A program made the position numbers and the translations under genes. A DNA stretch of 64,000 nt from Pyrenochaeta sp. MPI-SDFR-AT-0127 (Eukaryota; Ascomycota; Dothideomycetes; Pleosporales; Cucurbitariaceae): the NCBI GenBank assembly GCA_020747015.1, contig JAGTJM010000003.1:434001-498000 (forward strand), written 5' to 3'. The notes under the pieces are model-generated. The model searched no databases. It was not told where the DNA came from and saw nothing but the letters and a program-made list of their open reading frames with translations. This document shows, in pieces, positions 44,784 to 56,188 of this stretch. Numbering within the stretch: position 1 is the first letter of the stretch; each line of letters starts with the position of its first letter.

Positions 44784-46269
44784 TTATGAGTCCAACTTCA
44801 TCGTTCCGCAGAGCGAGCACGTCCACCACTCGTTCTCCATGAAAGTTCCACACTCCAAACAATTCCAGCCTATGCGACCTTTCGCCGGCTCAAAGGGTGT
44901 GGCTCCTCGACCTCTGAGACCTGATTGAGGTGGAGGTTTCGGTAGGCTAGGGGCAGTATGTGACGATCCGAAGCGCTTGTGCGGTGGGATGGGTTGAGGG
45001 GGTTGTTCAAGTCCACAGACCTCGCAGGTAAGGAAGTCAAGTGGATTGTGCAGTGTGCATTGTGGACATGCCCATTTGTCGGGGTCAGTAGGAACAGTGA
45101 GGTGTTGTGGTGAAGTTGGCGGCGGCGTAGGCGGGAGTTGTTTGTTGCGCAGTTCCTCCTCTTCTTCAGAAATCAACCGGGAAGGAGTTCGAGAAGCTGT
45201 TGGCCGTGATGAAGAGGTAGAACTCCTATTTTGTGGTTCTGTAACGAGCCGTGATAGAGGTTTTCCCTGAGAGTTCATGGATGATTTGCGAGTAGGATGT
45301 ACTTGAGTCGATGTCGTTGGTGTAAAAGAGAGGCCTTCTCCTTTCGTCCACCCCAAACCTTGAGACGGATTCGGTGTTGGCGACGCTGTACGCGAGGGAG
45401 GGTTGCTATCAAATTGCAGTCCATTTTGTGGGTCCCAACTTAGCCCGCCTCCCCCAGTCGGTGCACCCAGTCTTTGCATCTCTTCTTCGTACATGAGGTC
45501 TTGCAACGCGTGCGCAATTGCAAGGTCGTTTGCATCATCTTGCTCAGCCCTTGTTCTGAACCCATCTTGCTCTTGTTGGTTGACCAACCTTCCAGCTTCT
45601 GAACTACCGCTTGCACATCCTTCAGTGATACTGTTCCTTCTTGATGCCGCGTCTGCGATGACCTTCCGCATGTCGATACCTCGTGCTACAGATCCACCGC
45701 CTAATCGGTTTCCACCAGCATTAGCGTTTGTAGTGGATTTGCGCTTCTCAGCGGCTTTTCTAGCTTGACGACGCATCTCCTCTAAGGGTATGCGCTTGCC
45801 GCCGAGTTTCTGGCCTTGCGACAGGAAACCTTCACCCGTGTACCCCTTCGAAAGAAGTGATTGATGTTCGTCACGAAGCTCATTCCAAAGGTTATTGAAG
45901 TCAGCGTTGTGAGGGCCGAATACGATATGTGAGAGTTCATGTAGTAATGTGTCCGTGACTTGCTCCATAGATAGAAACTGTCTAGAATCGTGATGATACC
46001 TCAGCCGGATGAGGATCCTCTCTGTGCGATTGATATTTAGACCTAGAGTCTGCTTAGCCACAAGGATCGGCCCATCTCTTATGGTACCTACCTAGCAGCT
46101 GCGGCTCATCAGGTAGAAACTCAGCCAGCGTCCCTACTTTCCAGCCGCGCTTCCTCATCATCGGCTTGACCATAGATGCTGCCTTGCGGAGCATGTGCAG
46201 CGCTTCTCCATCTCTCGGTAGGTGTTTCAGGTGCTCATAGGCATCGAAATGCGCATCAATCTCCCTCAT
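44784..46269 (-). CDS. WSS1: Wss1-type DNA-dependent metalloprotease (WLM domain) with zinc fingers
   Basis: Zn protease that degrades DNA-protein crosslinks in the nucleus, SPRTN-like in role. Exons 46269-46092 and 46042-44784; 478 aa. The start MREIDAHFDAYEHLKHLPRD was chosen because Wss1 proteins begin this way, although the frame is open upstream. The WLM domain continues with KPMMRKRGWKVGTLAEFLPD, then LNINRTERILIRLRYH, and the metal site HELSHIVFGPHN (HExxHxxxxxH). A basic linker and a long Ser/Pro/Thr-rich region follow. The C-terminus carries a RanBP2-type finger (KWACPQCTLHNPLDFLTCEV) and a second CxxC...CxxC module (WNCLECGTFMENEWWTCSLC). It is divergent from the DUF1776 gene. Confidence 0.93.
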
Positions 46270-46867
46270 TTTGAGCGCCTCTATCTGGGGAAAACTGGGG
46301 AATATTTGAGTGGCCTTGTTGCGCTTTTGGAGCGGGGTGCTTCCTGGCTGAGCGCTAGAAATGAGGAAATGAGAGGAACGCAGGAGTAGCCTGACGGTAG
46401 AAATCGAACATGCATGGAGGGGCAAAGAAATGAATAGAAGCAGAACTAAAGAAGATTATCAAAACGGAAGAGGCAAACGTTTGAAGCCCGGCCACGTAAG
46501 CTATTCACGCGTCGTCGGCGACACTCAAGTGGTAGAGGCGCAAGACTGAGAAGTAGAATATCTTCTACTCACCGCGAGCTTTTACCCGCCGCAAATGAAC
46601 TACCGTGTAGAGAGAGTGAAGGCGATCTGCCTGCAAGTCAGCAAGCATGCAGCTTCGCGACGGAGCGAGAAGGATTTGGTTGGCCTAAAGAGTGGCGGTC
46701 CCGCGGCTGAATTGTCACGTGGCACCGTGTGTGCGGCGGAATGATCGCGAGTGGGTGGTGGCTTGAATGTGGGTCCTGCGATCAAGTCCGAAGACGACGT
46801 CACTCCAAGCTTCGCCGTCCAGTCTTCCTTTTGCCTTGAACCACAACTGTTGTTTTCAAATGCCAGT
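46270..46867. promoter_or_regulatory. Divergent promoter WSS1 / DUF1776 gene
   Basis: About 600 bp between divergent genes. The open frame on the WSS1 side (to 46425) is probably 5' UTR. No TATA box or other recognised element. Confidence 0.45.
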
Positions 46868-48479
46868 ATGACGAGCGATGATCAGCACTTCCTGGACGTG
46901 GTGAGCATGCCAGCTGCCTTTGTCTCTGTGCACGCTGACGGACGTTAAAGCTGGCAGAGTACTCGAAAGACATCCGAAGTTTCACTGGATCAGTATGGGA
47001 TGCAAGCGACCGTCACTTTGCCAACGTCGCTGGCTACGTGAAAAGGCATGTGCCAGAGGGTTGGCTTCCTGTGTATGCGCGACCAAGTCCACCGCCCCCG
47101 CCCCCGCATCCACTTCCCATAACGGAAGCCTATATACATCGCCTTCAAGACTGGGTGTCAAGAAATCGAGCCCTGACAGCAGCGCTCGTCGCTTTCATCA
47201 GCACGGGTGGATTCTTACTATGGAGAGAGAAGAAGAACTATAATCGCAAGCGGAGAGCACGAAGGGCGAGTAATGGGGCCAGGAGGGAGGTCGTGGGTAG
47301 GCGAAACGATCATGGCTGCTTAGAGGACGTACGACTGACAAAACCAGTGATTGCCGGACCGCCGAATTCGCCTATTATCCGATCGCTATCTCTCGATCTC
47401 GAGCGGCGCGGCTTCATCGTATACATAGTCTGTTCAAACATGGATGAGGAGCAACAGGTTCTGAGCGAGTCAAGAGCAGATGTACGACCATTGCACCTAG
47501 ACATTGCAGACACCTTTGGCACGCAAGAGGCGATAGAGAGCTTCAATAACTTGCTTACAAGACCACATGTGGCCTTTCAAGGTGCTAGCCCTCACAACCG
47601 TACGTCCACTCTATTTCACATGTCACATTTGTCCTGGAATCTCTCACGTGTTGTGCTACTCTCCAATCTTTAGACAGATTTGGAAAGCTGCATGGAAGTT
47701 TCCAATACCGCGGCTGTACCTTGCTTCCGTTTTGTTCGATCACCACGCTAACTATACCGCAACAATCAGTCAATCTGCAGGGTGTACTACTGGTACCGGA
47801 TCTCATATTCCCCACAGGGCCCATAGAAACTGTCTCTCCTGAGCTCTGGTCTGACGCGCTGAATGCCAAGGTGCTCAACACTATTGCGGTGACACAGGCA
47901 CTATTACCCACCATTTGCGAGTTCAGAGCGAGGGTAATGATGCTTACTCCAAGCATCATTTCATCTTTGCGGCCACCGTTTCACAGCGTAGAGACAACAA
48001 TAGTTAGCGCCCTCGAAGGCTTCCTTGCCTCCCTGAGAGCGGAGCTAGGCACTTTGGGCATCGATGCTGTTCAGTTCCATTTGGGGACTTTCGACCTGAC
48101 CAACGTGGGGCCAAAACATCATCTCCAAACAAAGGCGATGGGGAGTCCACATGCCTGGCCGACCACGACAAGGGCATTATATGCGAACAACTTTGTCAAC
48201 CAGACACGAGTAGCGCAGAATCGAGGCCTGCTCGATCATAGCGGCAGTTCTCTACGGGAGCTACACAACGCAGTGTTCGACGCTCTCACGCAGAAACGGC
48301 CACGAAAGGTATGGCGCGTTGGTCGTGGAAGTGTTACATACGACGTCGTCGGCAACTGGGTACCGTCTGGTCTGGTCGGATGGATGATGGGCCTGCGGCG
48401 CGTGTCGCTAGATACAGCATCAAAACCGAAGTTGGAGGACAGCGTACAGTCATGGGAGAGGATTGACGCGGTCGCTTAG
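46868..48479 (+). CDS. DUF1776 family protein, SDR-like, membrane-anchored
   Basis: Fungal family related to short-chain dehydrogenases; function unknown. Exons: 46868-46900, 46951-47296, 47348-47599 and 47770-48479; 446 aa. The start MTSDDQHFLDV joins in frame to LAEYSKDIRSFTGSVWDASD. A Pro run (PSPPPPPPHPLP) precedes a membrane helix (NRALTAALVAFISTGGFLLW) and a basic stretch (KKNYNRKRRARR). The second intron is 51 nt and stop-free in frame; removing it gives REVVVIAGPPNSPIIRSLSL, a Rossmann-like start. Later parts are DLERRGFIVYIVCSNM, ASPHNLNLQGVLLVPDLIFP and a C-terminal FVNQTRVAQNRGLLDHSGSS. A classical SDR YxxxK site is not evident, so catalysis is doubtful. Confidence 0.88.
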
Positions 48480-49807
48480 CGATTATAATGATACTGAAGT
48501 ATAGCTGAAGGAGTCCAGGCTGCATAATCACAAACCGACGGAGCGCTTATGGATAGTGTGTCACGAGGGTCAGTGGCACGAGGAGGCTCTGCCATAGAGG
48601 CTCAAGGCCAGATCCAACGCACCAACTAGGCGGCAACCGAGGCTGGGAGGCCCAGCTATTCCCATTTGATGCGCGGAGACCCGTTTAGGTGGTATAAAAT
48701 TGGCTGGAAGAAGACGAGTACGACGCCCGCTTGGCAATAGAATTGAGCAAGTCTGGCCTCAGGGTTAGCATTGGTGTGGTAGAGGTTAGCGATTGATCAG
48801 GTAGCGTCGAGTTGCTCGTCCAGCGAAGTTTCTGCACAGTGGTACGCAGGTAATGAAAGAAATCTCCGCTCGTTGAAGATGTTGCACGCGAGAACTGTGG
48901 TTCGCGGAAGTGACAGCAGTTTAATGAGGTGCATCTGAGACCCACGCAAATAAGGTGACGCACAGCAAGTGCCACCAGTAACGGGCTTTCCCAAACCGGA
49001 AGGCAACCGAGATGGCGAATACGACTAGTGAAACGAAGCAGCCCGCAATGGCGATGGCGATGGCGATGGCGGCGATGGCGGCGTTGGCCTCGCATCGCGC
49101 AATGGGGTGCGCTGAAATAGCTAGAACAAAAATATAAATTTGGGCTTCAACAACCAGCCAACAATAGACATGAAGGCCTGATCGCCTGCCACGCCAATCT
49201 TGCTGCTATAAACTGCGCGGCGAGCCGGCATTGGTGTCACGCTGACGCAGAGGCCATAACGGGCGTCGAATGCAGGGCCGTCAGCGCCGCCGATTGGCCT
49301 GTGGATAGTGAACCAGGGGCACCCCAGACGCACCCGGTTTGATAGCCATGTTCGTTGCCAAGCGCTTCAGGAGGTGTCAAAGTTTGGCGGTTTGGCAAAC
49401 CCACGCGACCGCCGCAAGACGATCACTTGGACTAGAACATCGCGACGGCTGCTGTGTCTCTACTGCCCTGCTTGCTCGCTGTCACCCGGCCTACGCTGCC
49501 AATTCCGCTCCTTCGCTGCTGCTCCCTCCTTCACACGCCCACACACCTGCGACTCTACGCCAAACCACAGACACACCACCACTCGCGCCGTCCACACAGC
49601 CCCGGTCCTGTGCCTCCCGCCAGCGCAGCGAGCCTTCCTGCCGTCCGCCGTCTTGAAGCCGCCTGCGCCCGCAATCTTGCTCGACTCCGCCCTCACCTCG
49701 CCTCTCCCACGCCTTCACTGCGCGCATGACGACCCAGCGTCTTCTCTCGACAAGCGCCGATTTTATGCCATATCCTTGCTGAACACCATTGCTATCTCGC
49801 CCTCGAC
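48480..49807. promoter_or_regulatory. Intergenic region, promoter and leader of the Nif1/Dsf2-like gene
   Basis: About 1.3 kb between two plus-strand genes. It contains a GCGATG-type hexanucleotide repeat (about 49045-49085) and a long C-rich leader (about 49450-49800) with repeated CCACAC and CTCGCC stretches. A 192-codon frame overlapping the start of the next gene is most likely leader sequence. Confidence 0.5.
49045..49085. repeat. GCGATG hexanucleotide microsatellite
   Basis: Four or five tandem, partly imperfect GGCGAT units in intergenic DNA upstream of the Sel1-repeat gene. Simple sequence repeat, no coding role seen. Confidence 0.75.
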
Positions 49808-52003
49808 ATGGCTAACCATCCATATCGCCCGGGCGGCCTCGAGTTCCGCTCAAAGTCCTTCAACCCCCCCAACAATACCTGTCTGAGCAGTGTCGCCAGC
49901 GCCAGCATGAGCAGCTTGGCACTCGCCGACCTCCCCAGCCCGCGCGCTGGCGAAGTGCCGCCAGCTCTCTCCCCACTGGATGCCCTCGCCCTCCAGGGCC
50001 GACTATTGGCGAAGCGATTCGAGCAACAGGACACCAAGACTGGCCGTCGCCTCAGTCGATTGGCTCCGCTCACCATCCAGAACGAATTCGGCAATCGGCC
50101 AGGATACTTCTCCTCCTTATCTTCGGGTGTCAACTCTCCAAACGACGAGGCCGGCCCCATCTTTCCGCGACCAGAGCCCTCACCTCGGCAGGAGGTGTCG
50201 GAGAAGCACAAGTCCTTCTATCCTCAGCTCGGCGGCGATGAACCGCTCCATGGCCAGCCTCTCCCCTCGCGGGGCGCTTTGGCACCAATTGGAGAGACTA
50301 GTCCCTCGACTCCGCCACAGGGCTATTTTGATATCCCCAGATCGCACTCTCCAGAATCCGTCGAACCTCGCATAGGGCTGCGCGAAGCTACGCCTATTAG
50401 CCCAAATGTGCCTGCCCCCACTTCCCGACTCTTCCTGAGCCCACAGAGGAAGCAATCTACCGACTCTCAGTCTCGTTCGCAGCCACGAACAAACCTCCTC
50501 GCCCCAAGGTCCTCTAGCTCACTCCACTCTCAACGCTCTCCCAGGCTGTCACCTAGCGTGAGGCCTGTCCCTGAGGATAGCTCTGACGAGGCCGAGGATA
50601 TGTCACTCAGCGGCTCTTATGATTCTCTGCAGCAGAACCGGAATCTGTCTCCAAGCTCCAGCTTGTCCAGAGCTCAGTCTCCCTTCACACCCGTAACTGG
50701 CTCATTTATTCCGCGTTCACCATCAGTCTCATCTGATTACTCCGCCAATGGTGCAAATCTTCCTCGCCCGTCCTACAACTTCTCCCGACCTATGAGCAGA
50801 CAGAGCACAAGGCCTTCCCTGGACGTACGGCCCTCGACCGATGCTCCTGCGCGACAGGTTTCCGATGAAAGTGTCTATATGAGGCCTTCTTTCGACAGCC
50901 AGCCTAGGCGCCAGGACTCTAATGACGGTCCCTTCACTAGTTATGCGACCGAGACTGTCCACACCCCCGTAAGCATGGCCAGCGAGGATTTCCGTCGATC
51001 AGGCGATTTCAACATTAATGGTGCCCCGACTTACACCTACTCCAAGTTCAGCCTCCCACGCGGGAGGAAGGTTGACCGGAAGTCTGTTGGCATTGAGGAC
51101 TTCTTCAAAAGCCAGATCACTTGGGACCAGCCGAACCACAACCAAGCTAGACCACCTTCGCCAGAATCTCCCCCTCGATCATTCGATCAAGCGCGAATGC
51201 ACCAGGAACATTGTCCTGTTCGCAACGCATCTGTTGATCGCAGTGCACCCTCACTCACGTCGAGTAACAGCACAATCCGTGCTCGACCCAATGGTTCTGC
51301 AGAAATTACCGCTCAAGAACACTGCGATATGGGCATTGAACTTCATGAGGCTGGTGAGCTTCTGAAGTCGACCTACCACCTCCGCCTCGCCGCTCGTGCT
51401 GGTCTCCCAGAAGCAATGTTCTGGTATGGCCTGGCTTGCCGACACGGCTGGGGCATGCGTGAAAACAAGGCAGAAGCTTTACAGTGGCTTCGTCGCGCAG
51501 TTGACTCTGGCCAACTGGAGGTTGCTGACGATGAAGACCAAGCTAAGCATGGGCAGCCTACTGATTTCTTGAAAAAGAAACAGCATCAGGCACAATATGC
51601 CGTCGCTATCTATGAGCTTGGCAAGTGCTATGGAAACGGTTGGGGCGCAGCTCAGGACAAGCCACTTGCACTCCGTTGTTACGAGATTGCTGGAAACTGG
51701 GGCGACGCCGATGCTCTTGTCGAAGCTGGCTACTGCTACGCTGAAGGTGTTGGGTGCAAGAAAGACATGAAAAAGGCTGCCAAGTTCTACCGCGCGGCCG
51801 AAGCCAAAGGCGTTTCCATGGTCGGCAACAGCTGGATCTACAAAGACAAATACATGGACGAGACTACTACTACCTCTGATTCACGGTCTGTCCGGTCGGG
51901 ACGATCGACCAAGAAAGACAACTCCGAGAAAAAGTCACGCGATAAGAGTCGCACCCGAACCATCTTCGGCCGCAAGAAGAGTCATACTGCAACATCGACT
52001 TAA
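49808..52003 (+). CDS. Sel1-repeat protein, Nif1/Dsf2-like (cell-cycle or cell-polarity regulator)
   Basis: Single exon, 731 aa, starting MANHPYRPGGLEFRSKSFNP. Residues about 1-480 are disordered and very rich in Ser, Pro and Arg, with many SP/TP sites that could be phosphorylated by proline-directed kinases. Residues about 505-680 hold Sel1 repeats: HCDMGIELHEAGELLKSTYH, AARAGLPEAMFWYGLACRHG, YAVAIYELGKCYGNGWGAAQ, LRCYEIAGNWGDADALVEAG and YCYAEGVGCKKDMKKAAKFY. A Lys/Arg-rich tail ends SHTATST. Fungal relatives are annotated as Nif1 (an inhibitor of the Nim1/Cdr1 mitotic kinase in fission yeast), Dsf2 or chitin-synthase regulators. Which role applies here is not shown by the sequence. Confidence 0.85.
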   Translation: MANHPYRPGGLEFRSKSFNPPNNTCLSSVASASMSSLALADLPSPRAGEVPPALSPLDALALQGRLLAKRFEQQDTKTGRRLSRLAPLTIQNEFGNRPGYFSSLSSGVNSPNDEAGPIFPRPEPSPRQEVSEKHKSFYPQLGGDEPLHGQPLPSRGALAPIGETSPSTPPQGYFDIPRSHSPESVEPRIGLREATPISPNVPAPTSRLFLSPQRKQSTDSQSRSQPRTNLLAPRSSSSLHSQRSPRLSPSVRPVPEDSSDEAEDMSLSGSYDSLQQNRNLSPSSSLSRAQSPFTPVTGSFIPRSPSVSSDYSANGANLPRPSYNFSRPMSRQSTRPSLDVRPSTDAPARQVSDESVYMRPSFDSQPRRQDSNDGPFTSYATETVHTPVSMASEDFRRSGDFNINGAPTYTYSKFSLPRGRKVDRKSVGIEDFFKSQITWDQPNHNQARPPSPESPPRSFDQARMHQEHCPVRNASVDRSAPSLTSSNSTIRARPNGSAEITAQEHCDMGIELHEAGELLKSTYHLRLAARAGLPEAMFWYGLACRHGWGMRENKAEALQWLRRAVDSGQLEVADDEDQAKHGQPTDFLKKKQHQAQYAVAIYELGKCYGNGWGAAQDKPLALRCYEIAGNWGDADALVEAGYCYAEGVGCKKDMKKAAKFYRAAEAKGVSMVGNSWIYKDKYMDETTTTSDSRSVRSGRSTKKDNSEKKSRDKSRTRTIFGRKKSHTATST

Positions 52004-53550
52004 CAAATTAGCTTGCTACATATGTGTCCACGACTTGTCTTTGTGCGTTTGGCGATGGCGTCTGCGGTTCAGCTGCAGGATGGCACTGTTTTGCATATAC
52101 CTTGGAGCAGCTCTTGCGCTTCGACCGCGACCTTTTTTTTTTTCATTCATCTCGTTCTTCAAAACTGCGGTTACAATTTTCATTCGAAAGTCCTTTTACG
52201 ATACCTGCCAGGCGCACGGCTTTATACCTATTTCGCCTTCCCCATTGAAACGGACTACATATCTCGAAGCTTCGACATATCATCTTTCCTTGAGTGTTTT
52301 TTTTTAGGGCAATATTGCTCACTTTCCTTTGTTACTGGCATTTTCATTCGATCGCGGACAGGAGCGCTGCATTAATGAGGAGCTGGGATCTTTTCATTTA
52401 CATACCTTAATACCGGTGCCCTTGTACTGGCTGGAGAGTGTGTCGCTGCGTGGCGTCAACATGAGGTGTTAATATTGGTTTTTGGTATGAGAGTGACGGC
52501 TGTGTATACGGTTTGATTATACTGTGGATCGCAGAAGTGTAGGATGTGGACGTGTATAAAGGGGGAAGATTGCTAGCTCTACTGTAGAGTGAAATAAAAG
52601 AAGATTAGGAGATAACAAGCTGTCGACTGTGAACAAGATTACTTTTCACCGTTTCCTTTTGATGTTTCAGTTAATGTTTCGAAGAGGCAGAAAGGGAAAC
52701 AAAATGTTCCTTGCATTTGTACCGTTCTTCCGGAAACAGACGACCTATCAAACCAGAAGATATTCCGTGCTCTAATTCAAAATTAGTCGTTGAAGGGCAA
52801 GCAAGGAATCCGCCGTTGTTGTATATGGACTACCATTCTCAAAATCTCACGATGCAATACGACTCACAAGAGACGCAAAGAACACATTAAAGGCTCTTTA
52901 TGTACAGAACGTTGCCCACTATTTAGGACTAATCTCAACCAAGATTGCTTATCGCTTCACAAGTATAGGTACATGTTGCAAGGCATTACTAACAGCATGT
53001 GATACGTTTTGCAAGTGTTATAGAGGTCTACAAGTAGCGTATAATGGGCTCAAGTACATTTTAATTGAACACACCATAATATGTTAGAATGGTGAATATA
53101 TCTGAAAAAGTATTGCCTGTTGTAGTTTGTCCTCGAGAAGTCCTAGCGATGAGCATACATTCTTAATAGGCATTGTCTACAGCAACATAAATTAGGTGAC
53201 TTTTTTTTTTGTAAAGCAATGATAGTCACAGCGAATCATCAAACTGTTTGTTTCACGTGGATAGATTTACCAATTCGAAGAGCCATCACTTTGTGAAGCT
53301 TGGTACGATCAGTTTCGATGTTGACCATGACATGAGTCATGCACTTCACGCAATCTCCCCTTTGACAGGTTTTTCTCATTATTGGTAGAGTACGAATGCA
53401 TGAATTGAAATGAGATGGATTCGATGATCTACAGGCAAACAGTGCCTGGCTAGGGCTATATAGCTAGGGAGAGAAAGGTCTACCATATGCCCGGGGTAAT
53501 ACAGCAAAACGAAAAATGAATGTATGTGAGATAAGTACTAGTTTCTTCCT
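52004..53550. other. AT-rich gene-free region, start of gene-sparse pocket
   Basis: About 1.55 kb downstream of the Sel1-repeat gene and downstream of the minus-strand secreted protein gene. AT-rich with poly-T runs near 52133, 52300 and 53200. Apparent frames are short. No transposon ends, repeats or RNA genes were recognised. Confidence 0.5.
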
Positions 53551-53896
53551 TTAGCATGGGCCTCCTTCCTGCAGCAAAAGTCAGCATCGAGTTCCAGCAC
53601 TGCAAATGTATAGGGCAGAACACAACTTACCGACTCAGGAGGGCATTCGCACTTGCGATTAGTGCCGCAGGCGCCACATCTCCAGGCAAAGCAGTTTGTG
53701 TCAAAGTCACAAGGATGGTCCATACATGATGCCTGACGCATGAAAAGGTTGTTCTAGTCTGATGTCAATATCAAAGAGCATATCGTTTGCTAGCAGCGGA
53801 GCGTACCGTGTCGACAGATGATTGACTTGGAGTTGGGGCGGCGCTCGTAAGTGCAAGAGTTGCGGCGAGTGCGAAGACTGTGGCAAAGAATCTCAT
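53551..53896 (-). CDS. Small secreted cysteine-rich protein (effector candidate)
   Basis: Exons: 53896-53807, 53753-53631 and 53568-53551; 76 aa. The signal peptide is MRFFATVFALAATLALTSA, cut near Ala/Ala-Pro. The mature part is short and contains eight cysteines in SCMDHPCDFDTNCFAWRC, GACGTNRKCECPPES and the C-terminal EGGPC, enough for four disulfides. The last exon is only 18 nt, placed at the second of two AG sites because the first would leave a 31-nt intron. A TATATAAAT box lies about 145 bp upstream (plus-strand 54034-54045). The leader just before the ATG is a 12-nt tandem array. No known family was recognised. Size, cysteine content and the gene-sparse surroundings are typical of secreted fungal effectors or antimicrobial proteins, which is an inference. 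Confidence 0.75.
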
Positions 53897-56188
53897 GATT
53901 GCTGTTGACGTTGGATGAAGACTTGATTGGAGACTTGAACGAGGACTTGGATGAAAATTTGGACAAAGACTTGAATGTAGACTCAGTGAAGTATTGATGT
54001 GATAGAATGAATCAACATAGCGAGGAAATTTGGTTAATTTATATAGCATATCCAGGGCGGACTATACAAGCTGAACTTCAGCATCATTATGTCATGTGGG
54101 TTCATACAGTGCATCGCCAGTCCGTCACTGACCATCCTACATCAGTGAATATGGTCGTCAATGTGCTTTCCTTCCTCAATGAAAACTAACGCAGTAAGAC
54201 TGCTAGGATTGAATCATCCTTTCTGGAGGTCACTACGTCAGGGACATGGCATAGCGTTGCGGATTTACTGGTCATGAGTATGGGTTGCCTACACTAATGA
54301 ATTGCCAGTGCGCCAAGAATAAGCAGCGTGATACGTTCCGGCTGCGGCGTAGACAATGACGGACCATTTATACTCGAAATACAGCGTTGGAGTGGCTGGA
54401 CATTAGACCGCAGTACAGTGCCCTACGTAAAATGTCTCTCCATAGCTCCACTTGGCTTGGTTCCTATCATTTTTGAAGGTTAGATCAGCGGAAAGATCAC
54501 GAGAGAAGTGTTGAGAGTGGCGGATCACCTCTATGTGGTGTGTAGGGAATGTCATTATGAGCGATCATATTGCATGGAATGGATACAGTATACACGGGAC
54601 GGGTTCTCGACAAATACTCATCATTAACTTACTCGGACTAAGTCCTGTAGCCGTTGATGGCTTGAGGTCGTATGCCTTTCGTACGTATGAGAGCGTACGA
54701 GGGGACTATTCGCCTAAGCAATGTGGGCTTACTGCTGGACTAGTTCTTAGAATCTATAACAACGTAACATATATGAACAGGCAAAAGCCACTTTTTAGTA
54801 CACACGTTGATAGGCTATGTAGAGTTTTGACAATCACTGCCGGCGAAGCACGAACTATTCGCTTTAAAATCCATAGCTAAAGGCTTCAAGTAGCCTAGAG
54901 CATTTAGATGATTCCAAGCTATTCTTTGGTACTTCTCGGTCAGTGAAGAAGCCTTCGATGTTTAAAAATACGTTTATCCTTGTCTCTATCAAACTGCTGC
55001 TTTGGATGTGCTCCATTCGTGGTGCCAAAGATCCACGCCGTGAACTTGAACCAGTACGTCAGTGGTATTGAGAAACGTAAAACTGAAACCTATGCTTATT
55101 CTTCTCTCGAGGAGAGAATTTCAGCCGCTCTCATGCCGGCCTACAGTAAAGACCATTAAACAATTGGTCCAAAAAAGGCTCTCGCTTAATTTTCCCAGTC
55201 CTACATTTGAGGCCCCCAGGAAATGACCTAAGGTACGGTCCGCAGCGGAGCCCCAAGGCACTAAGCTCTCAAAGATCTGCAGTTCACACGAGCTCCACAA
55301 TCCCGGACTACGCTTTTAGCCGCACATGGTCTGCTGAGCGTCCTTCGGCATAAGTTCACGGTCAAACCAGAGGTGAGAAAAGTATCGCCCGAGAATAGCG
55401 CCTCCACATATTGTGAGCGGCCTGAACCCACTCTAAGAACGCATCTTCTCCACCAAAAGGATGCTGGCTGACATGCGCGGAACGGAGTTACATCGCGCTG
55501 TCTCAAGCTGGAGATGCTGTTCATTCGTCGATATAGGGCAATTGGATGTCAAAACAAAAGCCTGACGGTCAGTAAACGTCATCGAAATCAGGCTGCAGAG
55601 TAGCGAATGAGCCTCACTCATTCCTTGAAGATACAATTTTGTTGTTGTGATAGTAAGGGAACATCTGCCTTCCAAACGGATCCCGCATATGTACCTAGGT
55701 AGCTACTATAATGATACAATGACAACGAGGTTTTCTCTGCGTGTATAGAGTTACTTCGAGCTCACCTACGTCAACATCACTTCCGTCTCTAATTCACCTT
55801 TCTGAATGCCTGCTGCGTGACTTAAGGCACCTCGGCTCAGCAGGAGGCTAACAGATATGGCTACTGCTAGTTGCTCATGATAAGATCCACAGATCGTCTC
55901 ACTAATGTGGCCAACTTGTTATGGAGCAAGGCAAAAAGACGTACGGGCGCAGCTGCGGAGAGACTATCCGCGCATAAGACGGACCGCCTCTTTTGGCTCT
56001 TCTCATGACACTGATCGGCGATGTCGACTGGGAGCCAGAGTTGGGGCCGAAGTAGACCAAGCACTACCAGCTGAATGCGGAAGAGCTAGAGGGTATAAGA
56101 AGAATGTCGAGACTCTGGATTCATAAACTGTATCATATCAATCGTTCTTGTTCAGCAGATATCTTTTACATCTAAACCTCACGCGACC
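53897..56188. promoter_or_regulatory. Gene-free region with divergent promoters of two secreted-protein genes
   Basis: About 2.3 kb between the divergent secreted-protein genes. A TATATAAAT box serves the minus-strand gene (54034-54045) and a GGTATAAGA sequence at 56092-56100 lies about 95 bp before the plus-strand ATG. Between them no coding sequence, RNA or recognisable transposon was found; frames such as 54533-54880 look like chance openings. Confidence 0.5.
53904..53987 (-). repeat. 12-nt tandem array in the 5' leader of the secreted cysteine-rich protein gene
   Basis: About seven imperfect units with an exact 12-nt period, plus-strand consensus close to TGAAGACTTGGA; on the transcribed strand the units read like TCCAAGTCTTCA. 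The array begins seven bases upstream of the start codon and ends in a degenerate unit. It lies between the TATA box and the ATG, so most of it should be in the mRNA leader. Confidence 0.75.

Noticed and set aside
49308..49886. 192-codon plus-strand frame overlapping the start of the Sel1-repeat gene
   Set aside because: Rich in Pro/Ser/Thr/Arg from a C-rich leader; it runs out of frame into a clear gene and has no domain.
52120..53220. Poly-T runs as possible retroelement poly-A tails
   Set aside because: Runs are only about 9-12 bases, with no target-site duplication or reverse-transcriptase remnant nearby.
54533..54880. 115-codon frame in the 2.3-kb empty region
   Set aside because: No domain, signal peptide or splice context; a chance opening is the simplest explanation.
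55261..55675. Cysteine-containing minus-strand frames that could be a third secreted protein
   Set aside because: No signal peptide, no plausible exon structure and no consistent start.
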